Shown here: positions 9,388 through 18,389 of the stretch, piece after piece | Layout: every line of letters begins with the position of its first letter | Numbering within the stretch: the first letter of the stretch is position 1 | From: Marinobacter sp. NP-4(2019) | Lineage (GTDB): Bacteria > Pseudomonadota > Gammaproteobacteria > Pseudomonadales > Oleiphilaceae | NCBI RefSeq assembly: GCF_003994855.1 | Contig: NZ_CP034142.1 | Coordinates: 2,604,001 to 2,668,000 of the forward strand | Direction: 5' to 3' | DNA length: 64,000 nucleotides | The notes under the pieces: generated by a model | What the model was told of the DNA's origin: nothing | What the model saw: only the letters and a program-made list of their open reading frames with translations | Database searches by the model: none | Program-made: the position numbers and the translations under genes

Positions 9388-9409
9388 AAGCAAAAACCTT
9401 AATCGAGCT

Positions 9410-9438
9410 ATTATAAATGGGCGTGGGTGGACAGTAAA
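9410..9438 (-). promoter_or_regulatory. Probable sigma-70 promoter of guaBA
   Basis: On the minus strand TTTACT (9438-9433) is followed after 17 bases by a perfect TATAAT (9415-9410). This predicts transcription starting near 9403, giving a leader of about 80 bases before the guaB ATG. The -35 box matches four of six consensus positions. Confidence 0.6.
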
Positions 9439-9538
9439 CCGGCGCTGTTTGAACCTTCGATTGCATCTTTTTGAATTTCCGCTATTTTTGCCCTTCATTT
9501 TTTCGGCTATTGCGTATATTGAAACAGGGAGTCACACA

Positions 9539-10897
9539 TTGAATACCCCCTTTCAGGATTCCCGCCCCCGGGCATTAAGTGTCAGCGAACTGAATCACCA
9601 GGCGAAACACCTGCTGGAAACCAGTTTTATGCAGGTCTGGGTGGAAGGCGAATTGTCCGGATTTTCACGTCCGTCGTCCGGGCACTGGTATTTTTCCCTG
9701 AAGGATCGCAAATGCCAGGTCCGTTGCGCGATGTTCAGGGGCTTCAATCAGCGCATTCGTGAGTTGCCTAAGGAAGGTGACCAGATAAGAATTCGCGGCA
9801 AGGTGACGCTGTATGAAAACCGGGGGGACTTCCAGATTATCGTCGAGCACCTCGAGCCCGCCGGCCTGGGCGCACTTCAGCAGGCGTTCGAGGAACTGAA
9901 GAGAAAGCTGCAACTTGAAGGGCTGTTCGACGTTGCCCGCAAGAAGGCACTGCCCACACTCCCCCACCACATTGGCGTGATTACCTCACCAACCGGCGCC
10001 GCCATCCACGACATTCTGACGGTTCTGGCCCGCCGATGCCCGGCCATACCGGTCACCCTTTACCCCACGGCTGTGCAGGGTAAGGCGGCTACCGCTGACA
10101 TTGTCCGCGCCATTGAACAAGCCCAATCCCACGGTGTAGCCGACGTGCTCATTATCGGTCGCGGTGGCGGGTCACTCGAGGATCTGTGGTGCTTTAACGA
10201 AGAGGCTGTCGCCCGGGCCATCGCCAACTGCAGGATTCCCACGGTAAGCGCGGTTGGCCACGAAGTGGACGTGACCATCGCTGATTTTGTGGCCGACCTC
10301 AGGGCGCCGACCCCGTCCGCCGCAGCCGAGAAAATTTCCCCCGACCAGAGGGAATGGGCAAGGCAGATGGAGGAGCAAGAGATCCGTCTCGCCAATGCCG
10401 TGCGGCGTGCGCTGCAGCGTCTGGAAACACGAATGCAGCATCTTGCAGCCCGGCTCAGGGACCCCCGGCGTGAACTCATGGATAAGGCCCAACGCATGGA
10501 TGAGCTCGACATGCGCCTGAGTAAAGCCATGACGAACGCCCTGGGGCAGCGGAGCCTGCGCGCGGATCACTTGAGGCAACGCCTGCTGATGCAGTCCCCC
10601 GGTCGTCGACTGGAGCATGCCAGGGACAGCTTACTACGCCTGCAGGACAAGCTGGACAAGGCTATCCGGCTACGCCTTGACCGTCACCACGACAGGCTGA
10701 GCCATACCGGTCAGACGTTGCACGTGGTAAGCCCGCTGGCCACACTCGGCCGGGGCTACGCCATTACCCGACGGGAAAGCGACGGCACCATAATTCGGGA
10801 CGCCAACGAAGTCGCTCCCGGCGACATTATCAACACCCGCCTGGCCAAAGGCGAGCTCACCGCTATCGTGAAAGAAGTCCACTCTTCCGGGGAATAG
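9539..10897 (+). CDS. xseA: Exodeoxyribonuclease VII large subunit
   Basis: The protein has about 452 residues from a TTG at 9539, which has CAGGGAG eight bases upstream and gives the family's usual length; the open frame reaching back to 9377 would add a non-homologous hydrophobic segment. Residues 10 to 110 are the OB-fold DNA-binding domain (WVEGELSGFSRPSSGHWYF), and the catalytic core follows with GVITSPTGAAIHD and the glycine-rich GRGGGSLEDLW. A long coiled coil occupies roughly 270 to 390. With small subunit XseB it degrades single-stranded DNA from both ends without metal. xseB is not in the window. It is divergent from guaB, as in many relatives. Confidence 0.95.
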   Translation: MNTPFQDSRPRALSVSELNHQAKHLLETSFMQVWVEGELSGFSRPSSGHWYFSLKDRKCQVRCAMFRGFNQRIRELPKEGDQIRIRGKVTLYENRGDFQIIVEHLEPAGLGALQQAFEELKRKLQLEGLFDVARKKALPTLPHHIGVITSPTGAAIHDILTVLARRCPAIPVTLYPTAVQGKAATADIVRAIEQAQSHGVADVLIIGRGGGSLEDLWCFNEEAVARAIANCRIPTVSAVGHEVDVTIADFVADLRAPTPSAAAEKISPDQREWARQMEEQEIRLANAVRRALQRLETRMQHLAARLRDPRRELMDKAQRMDELDMRLSKAMTNALGQRSLRADHLRQRLLMQSPGRRLEHARDSLLRLQDKLDKAIRLRLDRHHDRLSHTGQTLHVVSPLATLGRGYAITRRESDGTIIRDANEVAPGDIINTRLAKGELTAIVKEVHSSGE

Positions 10898-10994
10898 CGT
10901 AACTAAGCCTATGGTCTAGTAGTCCTTCCCATCAAACCGCCTACAGTTGTCGTTAACATCATTAAAACAACAACAGGATCATGAGGTAGATGGT

Positions 10995-12869
10995 ATGGAT
11001 TATAACTCTGAATTCAGGCGTTCGATCGACAAGCCTGACGAGTTCTGGCGAGAACAGGCGGCGAATATCGACTGGCTCAAAACGCCCAAGACCATCTGGC
11101 AGGCAACCGACAATGGCCACGGAGAGTGGTTTCCCGATGGAGAGCTCAACACCTGCGATGTCGCCCTTGACGCAAACATCCGCGCAGGCCGCGGCGCTCA
11201 GGCTGCCCTCATCTACGATTCACCAGTAACCAACACCCAGAAATCCTACACCTATAATGAGCTGACCGCTGAAGTCGCCAGATTTGCCGGAGCACTAAGA
11301 GACCGGGGAATTGCCAAGGGTGACCGCGTGATCATCTACATGCCGATGATACCGGAAGCTGTGGTGGCCATGCTTGGTTGCGCCCGGATCGGTGCCATAC
11401 ACTCCGTGGTCTTTGGCGGGTTCGCTGCCCACGAGCTGGCTGTGCGTATTGACGATGCCCAACCAAAAGCCGTTATTACCGCCTCCTGCGGCATAGAAAT
11501 CACAAAAGTCATTGAATACAAGCCGTTGGTAGACAAAGCCATCGACCAGGCCAGCCACAAACCGGAATTCTGCATTCTGTATCAACGCCCACAGGTAACA
11601 GCACACCTGCAGGAAGGACGGGATTATGACTGGTCAGAGCTGACTGCCAACGCCCGGCCGGTAGAGCCGGTCCCGGTCAAATCCACCGATCCGCTCTACA
11701 TCCTTTACACGTCCGGCACCACAGGCAAACCCAAGGGGGTGGTGAGAGACAACGGCGGCCACGCAGTCGCCCTCCGCTACAGCATGAAGCTGGTTTACGA
11801 TGCCAAACCCGGCGATGTTTACTGGGCCGCCTCAGACGTGGGCTGGGTAGTTGGACACAGCTACATCGTCTATGCCCCCCTGTTTGCCGGCTGCACGACC
11901 ATTCTTTACGAAGGCAAGCCGGTCAGGACACCGGACGCAGGGGCATTCTGGCGGGTGGTCCAGGACCACAAGGTCAACATGCTGTTTACCGCGCCAACGG
12001 CTTTTCGCGCTGTGCGCAAGGAAGACCCCGAAGCGGACCAGCTCTCCCGCTACGATATCAGCTCTCTGAAAAGGCTGTTCCTGGCCGGCGAGCGTCTGGA
12101 CCCCGCAACGTACGAGTGGCTGCGGGAGCAGACCGGCCTGCCTGTACTGGACCACTGGTGGCAGACCGAAACCGGCTGGGCCATCTGCTGCAATCCGGTT
12201 GGCATTGAAATGATGGCCACCAAACCAGGCTCCGCCACAGTTCCTTCCCCCGGCTTCAATGTCCAGGTCGTGGACATGGAGGGCCACCAGATGCCTGCCG
12301 ATGAGCAGGGGCAGATTGCCGTCAAACTTCCGCTGCCACCTGGCTGCATGACGACGGTTTGGGGCGACGATGCGCGCTTCCGAAAAACTTACCTTGAACC
12401 CATCAAAGGCTTCTACAGCTCCGGAGACGGTGGTTTTATTGACGATGACGGCTACGTGTTTGTCATGGGCCGAACCGATGACGTTATTAACGTCGCGGGC
12501 CATCGCCTGTCGACCGGGGAAATGGAAGAGGTCGTCGCTTCTCACCCGGCCGTTGCCGAATGTTGTGTGGTTGGCATCCAGGACGAGATGAAAGGCCAAA
12601 TCCCCGTCGGCCTGGTTCTCATCAAGGATGGAGCCACCATTGACCACGATGAGCTGGAAGAGGAACTGGTGGAAATGGTGCGTGAAAAGATCGGCGCCAT
12701 CGCCTGCTTCCGGCGTGCCCTGGTTGTTGAGCGCCTGCCGAAAACCCGTTCCGGAAAAATACTCCGGCGGGTTATCCGCCAGATAGCGGACGGGGAAAAC
12801 TACGCAGTGCCCAGCACTATTGATGACCCGGCGATTCTGGACGAAATCAGCCAACATTTCCGGAACTGA
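10995..12869 (+). CDS. prpE: Propionyl-CoA synthetase (acyl-CoA synthetase, AMP-forming)
   Basis: 624 residues from the ATG at 10995, which has GAGGTAG just upstream; the frame open from 10947 lacks such support. ANL-superfamily motifs are clear: YTSGTTGKPKG (AMP binding, near residue 237), WWQTETGW, the hinge region YSSGDGG and the C-terminal catalytic Lys in KTRSGKILRR. The early DYNSEFRRSIDKPDEFW and the GVVRDNGGHAVAL segment resemble PrpE more than acetyl-CoA synthetase Acs. It activates propionate, and probably acetate, to the CoA thioester. The prp methylcitrate genes are not beside it, so it may act generally in short-chain fatty acid use. The exact substrate is inferred. Confidence 0.85.
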   Translation: MDYNSEFRRSIDKPDEFWREQAANIDWLKTPKTIWQATDNGHGEWFPDGELNTCDVALDANIRAGRGAQAALIYDSPVTNTQKSYTYNELTAEVARFAGALRDRGIAKGDRVIIYMPMIPEAVVAMLGCARIGAIHSVVFGGFAAHELAVRIDDAQPKAVITASCGIEITKVIEYKPLVDKAIDQASHKPEFCILYQRPQVTAHLQEGRDYDWSELTANARPVEPVPVKSTDPLYILYTSGTTGKPKGVVRDNGGHAVALRYSMKLVYDAKPGDVYWAASDVGWVVGHSYIVYAPLFAGCTTILYEGKPVRTPDAGAFWRVVQDHKVNMLFTAPTAFRAVRKEDPEADQLSRYDISSLKRLFLAGERLDPATYEWLREQTGLPVLDHWWQTETGWAICCNPVGIEMMATKPGSATVPSPGFNVQVVDMEGHQMPADEQGQIAVKLPLPPGCMTTVWGDDARFRKTYLEPIKGFYSSGDGGFIDDDGYVFVMGRTDDVINVAGHRLSTGEMEEVVASHPAVAECCVVGIQDEMKGQIPVGLVLIKDGATIDHDELEEELVEMVREKIGAIACFRRALVVERLPKTRSGKILRRVIRQIADGENYAVPSTIDDPAILDEISQHFRN

Positions 12870-12891
12870 GCGTTCACCAACGGCAACCCGA

Positions 12892-12920
12892 ATATCCCGG
12901 TCCGGAAAAGACCGGGATAT
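12892..12920. terminator. 11 bp perfect hairpin after prpE
   Basis: ATATCCCGGTC and GACCGGGATAT pair perfectly around a seven-base loop, 23 bases after the prpE stop. It is a stable hairpin well placed to end the prpE transcript, but no T-run follows directly; a T5 appears about 30 bases later. Confidence 0.5.
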
Positions 12921-12991
12921 CCGGTGACGATTTCGTGACAAGCCGTTGTTTTTGCTGCCTTAAAAACCTGCAGAAAAGTCATCAAAAAGCG

Positions 12992-13019
12992 TTGACGACC
13001 CGGAAAGTCGGTCTATACT
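12992..13019 (+). promoter_or_regulatory. Strong sigma-70 promoter of the cold-shock gene
   Basis: TTGACG at 12992 and TATACT at 13014 are 16 bases apart. Transcription would start near 13026 and leave a 5' leader of about 160 bases before the cold-shock protein start. Long structured leaders of this size are typical of cspA-type thermosensing mRNAs, which are translated best in the cold. Confidence 0.7.
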
Positions 13020-13187
13020 GAAATTGCTGTGAAAATACAGCGGTATTTGGTGAAAGTGCTCCAACGTCCTGCCGCAGTGCTCTTCGTTGTCCCTTCCTCA
13101 GTACGCTCGGATTTCTCAGCATCGGTATAACTCCAGAAAAACCGAAGGTCCCGTGAGGGCAAAATTTCAGGAATACAGGAAAGATCA

Positions 13188-13397
13188 ATGTCTGATACAA
13201 AAACCGGCCACGTTAAGTGGTTTAACGAGTCCAAGGGCTTTGGCTTCATCGCTCAGGATGGTGGCAGTGACGTTTTCGTTCACTACAGTGCAATCAATGC
13301 CAGCGGTTTCCGTACCCTGACCGAAGGTCAGCAGGTACAGTTCACCGTAACACAGGGCCCGAAAGGTCCTCAGGCGGAAAACGTAACCCCGGTCTGA
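13188..13397 (+). CDS. Cold-shock protein, CspA family
   Basis: 69 residues making up one complete cold-shock domain. The RNA-binding motifs are KGFGFI (RNP1) and DVFVHY (RNP2), after the standard GHVKWFNESKG. Such proteins bind single-stranded RNA and DNA and melt RNA structure, often at low temperature. It has its own promoter at 12992-13019, a leader of about 160 bases and a strong terminator at 13447-13473, so it is a single-gene unit. AGGAAAGATCA precedes the ATG. Which csp paralogue it matches cannot be decided, and it need not be cold-induced. Confidence 0.95.
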   Translation: MSDTKTGHVKWFNESKGFGFIAQDGGSDVFVHYSAINASGFRTLTEGQQVQFTVTQGPKGPQAENVTPV

Positions 13398-13446
13398 GGT
13401 TACGCGACCGCTTTTGCCCCTCACGGGCAATGGCAATAACAGGTGT

Positions 13447-13473
13447 AAAAAAGCCGGCTCGCGCCGGCTTTTT
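13447..13473. terminator. Bidirectional intrinsic terminator between csp and leuA
   Basis: GCCGGC (13453-13458), loop TCGC, GCCGGC (13463-13468), flanked by A6 and T5. It works as a classic rho-independent terminator for the cold-shock gene on the plus strand and, through the A-run, for leuA on the minus strand. Confidence 0.9.
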
Positions 13474-13494
13474 ATATGGTGGTCAAAGGGCACA

Positions 13495-15189
13495 TCAGGC
13501 GCCGGCGGATTCCACCGCTTCCTCCACTGCAGTATCGGCCGGGACATCAACGACCTGTGCCACAGCGGAGAACAGCGCCTGAAGCGTGGCGGATGTAGTA
13601 TCTTCCGCCAGCGCCGCGGCACTGCAATGAGTCCCGTTGGCTGTCAGACGGATGCAGGCCAGTGCATTGGCATTGGTGCCTTCCCCCAGAGCAAACTCGT
13701 CGTACGCTTCAACAGCAACTTTCACACCATACCGCTCCTCCAGGGCTGCGGACACCGCTTCCACTGCACCCAGACCGCGTCCCTCCAGCCGAACCGGGTG
13801 CTCCTGTCCCATGCTGACTACGGCCATCACACCGTCTTCGTCGCGATGCAGGTCGTAGGAGGTCAACGCCCAGGCCTTATGCACTTTCAGGTATCGCTCC
13901 TCAAACAGGCGATGAATGGTCAGGGAATCAATTTCCCCGCCGTTGATCTCGGCCTCGCCCTGCACCACTTTACTGAATTCGATCTGCAACCAGCGTGGCA
14001 GGGTGATTTTGTAATCACGCTCCAACACGTAGGCCACACCACCTTTACCGGACTGGCTGTTGATACGCACTACTTCTTCATACCGGCGGCCGAGATCCCT
14101 GGGATCGATGGGCAGGTAGGCAACGTTCCATACGTCGCCATCCTTGCGCTTGGAAAGACACTTGCGAATGGCATCCTGATGGCTGCCGGAGAACGCAGTA
14201 AAGACCAACTCGCCCGCGTAGGGATGGCGAGGGTGCGTTGAAATCTCGGTACAGGCCTCGACAACCTCGGTAATCTCCGCCATGCCGGACAGATCCAGCG
14301 TCGGATCGATACCCTGGGAGTACAGGTTCATGGCCATGGTCACCAGATCCATATTGCCAGTGCGCTCACCGTTCCCCATCAGGGTGCCTTCCACCCGGTC
14401 CGCACCGGCCATGACCGCCAGTTCCGCGGCCGCCACCGCACAGCCACGGTCATTGTGGGTGTGAACACTGATACTGATGTGCTCACGGTAACGAACCTGA
14501 TCACAAATCCATTCGATCTGGTCGGCAAACACGTTGGGGGTCGCCATCTCCACAGTCGCCGGCAGGTTGATAATCACCGGTTGGCCCTGGTCCGGACGCC
14601 ATACGTCGTTGACGGCATCAATCACTTCGGCGGCAAAATCCAGTTCGGTGCCGGTGAAGCTTTCCGGCGAATACTGGAAGGTCCAGTCAGTTTCCGGGTG
14701 ACGCCCCGCGATTTCCTTGACCAACCGGGCTCCGTTGACCGCGATATCCCGAATGCCATCCCGGTCAAGGCCAAACACCTGCTCCCGCTGAACAGTGGAG
14801 GTGGAGTTATAGACATGGACAATCGCCTGCTTCGCTCCCTGCAATGCTTCGTAGGTCCGTTCAATGAGTTCCGGGCGGGCCTGGGTCAAGACCTGGATTT
14901 TCACATCCGACGGAATACGATCCTCTTCAATTAACTTGCGGCAAAAATCAAAATCCGGCTGGCTGGCGGCTGGAAAGCCGATTTCGATTTCCTTGAAGCC
15001 CAGCTTCACCAGCAAATCGAACAGACGCTGCTTCTGAGCAACAGACATAGGTTTAACCAGTGCCTGATTACCATCACGAAGGTCCACCGCACACCAGGTG
15101 GGCGCTTTTTCAATCACACGATCCGGCCAGCGACGATCTTTCTTGGCAACCGGCGTAAAAGCAACATACTTGCGATGATCAAATGCCAT
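13495..15189 (-). CDS. leuA: 2-isopropylmalate synthase
   Basis: 564 residues, matching the longer form (LeuA type 2, about 560) found in many proteobacteria. The catalytic barrel starts with the metal-binding LRDGNQAL, and HTHNDRGCAVAA carries the His-x-His metal ligands. The C-terminal 150 residues form the LeuA dimer domain that binds leucine for feedback inhibition. The enzyme condenses acetyl-CoA with 2-oxoisovalerate, the first step of leucine synthesis. AAGGAAT precedes the ATG at 15189. It stands alone, apart from leuBCD, and is divergent from an Lrp-type regulator that might control it. The shared 146-base gap shows no attenuator-like leader peptide that I could recognise. Confidence 0.97.
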   Translation of the reverse strand: MAFDHRKYVAFTPVAKKDRRWPDRVIEKAPTWCAVDLRDGNQALVKPMSVAQKQRLFDLLVKLGFKEIEIGFPAASQPDFDFCRKLIEEDRIPSDVKIQVLTQARPELIERTYEALQGAKQAIVHVYNSTSTVQREQVFGLDRDGIRDIAVNGARLVKEIAGRHPETDWTFQYSPESFTGTELDFAAEVIDAVNDVWRPDQGQPVIINLPATVEMATPNVFADQIEWICDQVRYREHISISVHTHNDRGCAVAAAELAVMAGADRVEGTLMGNGERTGNMDLVTMAMNLYSQGIDPTLDLSGMAEITEVVEACTEISTHPRHPYAGELVFTAFSGSHQDAIRKCLSKRKDGDVWNVAYLPIDPRDLGRRYEEVVRINSQSGKGGVAYVLERDYKITLPRWLQIEFSKVVQGEAEINGGEIDSLTIHRLFEERYLKVHKAWALTSYDLHRDEDGVMAVVSMGQEHPVRLEGRGLGAVEAVSAALEERYGVKVAVEAYDEFALGEGTNANALACIRLTANGTHCSAAALAEDTTSATLQALFSAVAQVVDVPADTAVEEAVESAGA

Positions 15190-15335
15190 AACGTCTATTC
15201 CTTGCGCTTTTCTGGGGACAATCTATGTATGGTGTACAGATTAACCGGGTTTCCGGGACAAATGATTGCTATTTTTCATTTTCAACCTAGAATTTTAGTC
15301 ATTTCTGCTAATCTATCAAAACAGGACGCAATATT

Positions 15336-15833
15336 ATGCCGGACAAACCTGGCGCCCTCATTAAAATCGACAAAACCGACCGCAGGATCCTGGAACAATT
15401 GCAGCAGGACGGCTCCCTTACCAATCAGGAACTCGCGGACAAGGTGGGGCTATCCCCCTCACCCTGCCTGCGTCGGGTCAGGGCTATGGAGGACGCCGGT
15501 GTTATCGTGCGGAAGGTGACCATCCTGGACCATAAAAAGCTGGGGTTATCACTGACCGCCATTATCCTGATTGGCATGGATCGCCACACGCCTGAACGTT
15601 TTGCAGCCTTTGAGGAGCAGGTGGCGGAATATCCGGAAGTACAGGAATGCTATCTGATCACCGGCCAGGATGCCGACTATATGCTGAAAGTTGTGGTGCC
15701 GGATATGGATCATTACCACCACTTTCTTCTCAACCGCATCACTCGCATTCAGGGGGTCAGCGGCGTTCACTCCAGTTTTGTGCTGCGTCGGGTGATCGAC
15801 AGCACCGCGCTGCCCCTTGGTTATTTATCCTGA
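15336..15833 (+). CDS. Lrp/AsnC family transcriptional regulator
   Basis: 165 residues. The N-terminal helix-turn-helix, about residues 10 to 60, contains LTNQELADKVGLSPSPCLRRVR, and the C-terminal RAM ligand-binding domain (about 75 to 155) has ECYLITGQDADYMLKV. These regulators form octamers that sense amino acids and usually control a neighbour. The nearest candidate is leuA, which is divergent across 146 bases. A start at 15336 is supported by AGGA a short distance upstream. It ends 10 bases before the convergent TetR gene. The target and ligand are unknown. Confidence 0.9.
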   Translation: MPDKPGALIKIDKTDRRILEQLQQDGSLTNQELADKVGLSPSPCLRRVRAMEDAGVIVRKVTILDHKKLGLSLTAIILIGMDRHTPERFAAFEEQVAEYPEVQECYLITGQDADYMLKVVVPDMDHYHHFLLNRITRIQGVSGVHSSFVLRRVIDSTALPLGYLS

Positions 15834-15843
15834 TCCGGGGTCA

Positions 15844-16473
15844 TTATTGACAAATGAGTTCCCGCAAATAAGCCCTCACCATACATTTGAGCTCAGAAAC
15901 CAATGGGCGCGCCTGCTCTTCTGGCAATGTCGCCGCCAGCCTCAAAACAGACCCGGCGGACCGGGGCACCATCAGGCAAGCGTTCCAACGCCGGTCGTCG
16001 GGAATGTGAGGGTATTCCTCACTCAACCGGGCATCCAGATCCCTGGCGTTATTGTAAAGCTCCCGAAGATCCAGCTCGTGCAATTCAGGCATGGCCTCAA
16101 CTCCACTCCAGATCGCAGAGTAAGCAGGTTCGGTCCTGTAGAACTCATAAAAGAGATCAATTAATACATCAACAGCATCCACCATGCTGACCTCGCCCAG
16201 CCGCTCCCGCAATGCGGTTTCCATGCTTTCAACATGGCGTTCCGCAATCGCTTTTACGATGGCGACCTTGTTGGGGAAGTAACGATACAGAGAGGCCAGC
16301 GACATATCGGATTGCCGCGCAATGGCCGACATACTGGTGCTGTCCACGCCGATCTCATGGAAAATCGCAGCCGCATGTTCAAGGATGGTGTTCACGCGCT
16401 CGCGGCTTCGGGCCTGGACAGGTTTCCGGCGCGGGGTGACACTAACGGATGCTTCTGTGTTGTCTGCAGTCAT
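15844..16473 (-). CDS. TetR family transcriptional regulator
   Basis: About 209 residues from the ATG at 16473; the frame extends to 16515 without a good ribosome site. The TetR DNA-binding domain spans about residues 20 to 70 and contains STSMSAIARQSDMSLASLYRYFPNK, the usual helix-turn-helix and the YxYFxxK signature. The C-terminal domain binds an unknown ligand and resembles the TetR_C domain of regulators of efflux or fatty-acid genes. It is divergent from proS with 136 bases between, but proS is a housekeeping gene and an unlikely target, so the regulator may act elsewhere. Confidence 0.88.
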   Translation of the reverse strand: MTADNTEASVSVTPRRKPVQARSRERVNTILEHAAAIFHEIGVDSTSMSAIARQSDMSLASLYRYFPNKVAIVKAIAERHVESMETALRERLGEVSMVDAVDVLIDLFYEFYRTEPAYSAIWSGVEAMPELHELDLRELYNNARDLDARLSEEYPHIPDDRRWNACLMVPRSAGSVLRLAATLPEEQARPLVSELKCMVRAYLRELICQ

Positions 16474-16609
16474 ATAACCACTCGATCTGTACCTTGGGTG
16501 ACAGGCTCCGTACAATAACCACCACTTTACGACAAATAAAGGGCCGGGTGCGCCATATAGCGCCTGTCCATTAGTCGAAGAACCTTCACAACCTCATACG
16601 GAAGACACA

Positions 16610-18343
16610 ATGCGAGCAAGCCGTTTCCTGATTGCTACCCTGAAAGAAACACCCGCGGATGCCGAAGTGATCAGCCACCAGCTGATGCTCCGGTCCGGGA
16701 TGATCCGCAAACTTGCCTCCGGCCTCTACACCTGGCTGCCAATGGGCCTGCGGACCCTGCGCAAGGTTGAGCGTATCGTGCGGGAGGAAATGGACAAGAG
16801 TGGAGCTCAGGAAGTACTGATGCCAGCCGTGCAGCCGGCGGAGTTATGGCAAGAGTCCGGGCGCTGGGAGCAGTACGGCGGGGAACTGCTGAGAATGAAT
16901 GATCGTCATGGCCGCGATTTCTGCTTTGGCCCGACCCACGAAGAAGTCATTACCGACGTGATTCGTAACGAGCTGAAGAGCTACAAGGAGCTGCCAGCCA
17001 ACTTTTACCAGATCCAGACCAAGTTCCGTGACGAACGTCGTCCGCGTTTCGGCGTCATGCGCGCCCGGGAATTCATCATGAAGGACGCTTACTCCTTCCA
17101 TTTGAATGCGGAGTCCCTGAACGACACCTATGAGGTCATGCATCGCACCTATTGCGCCATTTTTGATCGTCTCGGTCTCGACTACCGCCCGGTTCAGGCC
17201 GACTCCGGAGCCATCGGCGGCAGTGCTTCCCATGAATTCCACGTGCTGGCGTCGTCCGGTGAGGACGACATCGTGTTCAGCAGCGACAGTGACTATGCCG
17301 CGAACATCGAGAAAGCCGAAGCCGTTGCCCCCGCTGGTGATCGCCCGGAACCATCAGAAGAGCTGAAAGAAGTATCAACGCCGGACCAGCGTACGATCGA
17401 CGCCCTTGCAAAATTTCTGGGCATAGACGCTACCCGCACAGTGAAAACCCTGCTGGTCAAAGCCGAAGAAGACGAGAACGGCGAGTCCGGCCTGGTGGCC
17501 CTGATCCTCCGTGGTGATCACACCCTGAACGAGATCAAGGCCGAGAATCTGCCCGGTGTTGCCGAGCCGCTGACCATGGCCACCGATGAAGAAATCGAGA
17601 AGGTGATTGGCTGCAAGGCCGGTTCCATCGGCCCCGTAAAACTGCCGGTACCAGTAATCGTTGACCGAAGCGCCGCGCACCTGGCGGACTTCGTCTGTGG
17701 TGCCAACAAAGAAGGCTTCCACCTGACTGGCGTTAACTGGGGCCGTGATGCAGAGATCGACCGTATCGAGGACCTCCGCAATGTGGTCGAAGGCGACCCT
17801 AGCCCGGACGGCAAGGGCACTCTGGAAATCCGTCGCGGTATTGAAGTCGGCCACATTTTCAAGCTCGGAAACAAATACAGCACGGCGATGAATGCCACTG
17901 TGCTGGACGAGAACGGCAAGAGCGTCATTCTGGAGATGGGCTGCTATGGCATCGGTGTTTCCCGGATTGTGGCAGCCTCCATTGAACAGAATCACGACGA
18001 CAGGGGCATCATCTGGCCTGAGTCCATAGCGCCCTTTGAGGTCGCCGTGGTCACCCTGAACGCCCATAAATCGCCAGCGGTCGCGGAAGCCGGGGAGAAA
18101 CTGTACAGCCAGCTTCGTCAGGCGGGTTTTGATGTTCTCCTGGATGACCGGAAAGAACGTCCGGGCGTGAAATTCGCCGATATGGAACTGATCGGCATCC
18201 CCCACCGCTTTGTGGTGTCTGACCGTGGCCTGGAGGCGGGCACCCTGGAATACAAGGGCCGTCGTGATGCCGACAAACAGGACGTCACTCTGGATGAAGC
18301 CCTGCCTTTCCTGATTAACGTCTCGCCACGAAAAGGGCTCTGA
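16610..18343 (+). CDS. proS: Prolyl-tRNA synthetase
   Basis: 577 residues, the normal length of the bacterial-type enzyme. Class II motif 1 lies near residue 60, motif 2 is RDERRPRFGVMRAREF near 140, and motif 3 is GIGVSRIVAA near 445. An insertion domain between about 220 and 400 (LVKAEEDE, GSIGPVKLP) is the editing domain that hydrolyses mischarged Ala-tRNA(Pro). The C-terminal anticodon-binding domain ends the protein. It charges tRNA(Pro) with proline. GGAAG precedes the ATG. It converges on murB. Confidence 0.98.
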   Translation: MRASRFLIATLKETPADAEVISHQLMLRSGMIRKLASGLYTWLPMGLRTLRKVERIVREEMDKSGAQEVLMPAVQPAELWQESGRWEQYGGELLRMNDRHGRDFCFGPTHEEVITDVIRNELKSYKELPANFYQIQTKFRDERRPRFGVMRAREFIMKDAYSFHLNAESLNDTYEVMHRTYCAIFDRLGLDYRPVQADSGAIGGSASHEFHVLASSGEDDIVFSSDSDYAANIEKAEAVAPAGDRPEPSEELKEVSTPDQRTIDALAKFLGIDATRTVKTLLVKAEEDENGESGLVALILRGDHTLNEIKAENLPGVAEPLTMATDEEIEKVIGCKAGSIGPVKLPVPVIVDRSAAHLADFVCGANKEGFHLTGVNWGRDAEIDRIEDLRNVVEGDPSPDGKGTLEIRRGIEVGHIFKLGNKYSTAMNATVLDENGKSVILEMGCYGIGVSRIVAASIEQNHDDRGIIWPESIAPFEVAVVTLNAHKSPAVAEAGEKLYSQLRQAGFDVLLDDRKERPGVKFADMELIGIPHRFVVSDRGLEAGTLEYKGRRDADKQDVTLDEALPFLINVSPRKGL

Positions 18344-18357
18344 GACAGGTACCCGAC

Positions 18358-18389
18358 TGGTGCATTGGGGTTACACCCTCAATGCACCA
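18358..18389. terminator. Inverted repeat between convergent proS and murB
   Basis: TGGTGCATTG and CAATGCACCA form 10-base perfect arms around a 12-base loop. The right arm lies inside the last codons of murB and the left arm follows the proS stop by about 14 bases. It may stop both transcripts, but no T-run is present. Confidence 0.45.

Noticed and set aside
7905..9416. A 503-residue open frame antisense to guaB
   Set aside because: It lies opposite a fully conserved enzyme and is rich in His and Asn-Gly from reading the opposite strand.
16474..16609. TetR operator before proS
   Set aside because: Only short, widely spaced dyads (TGTAC and GTACA) were found, which could be chance.
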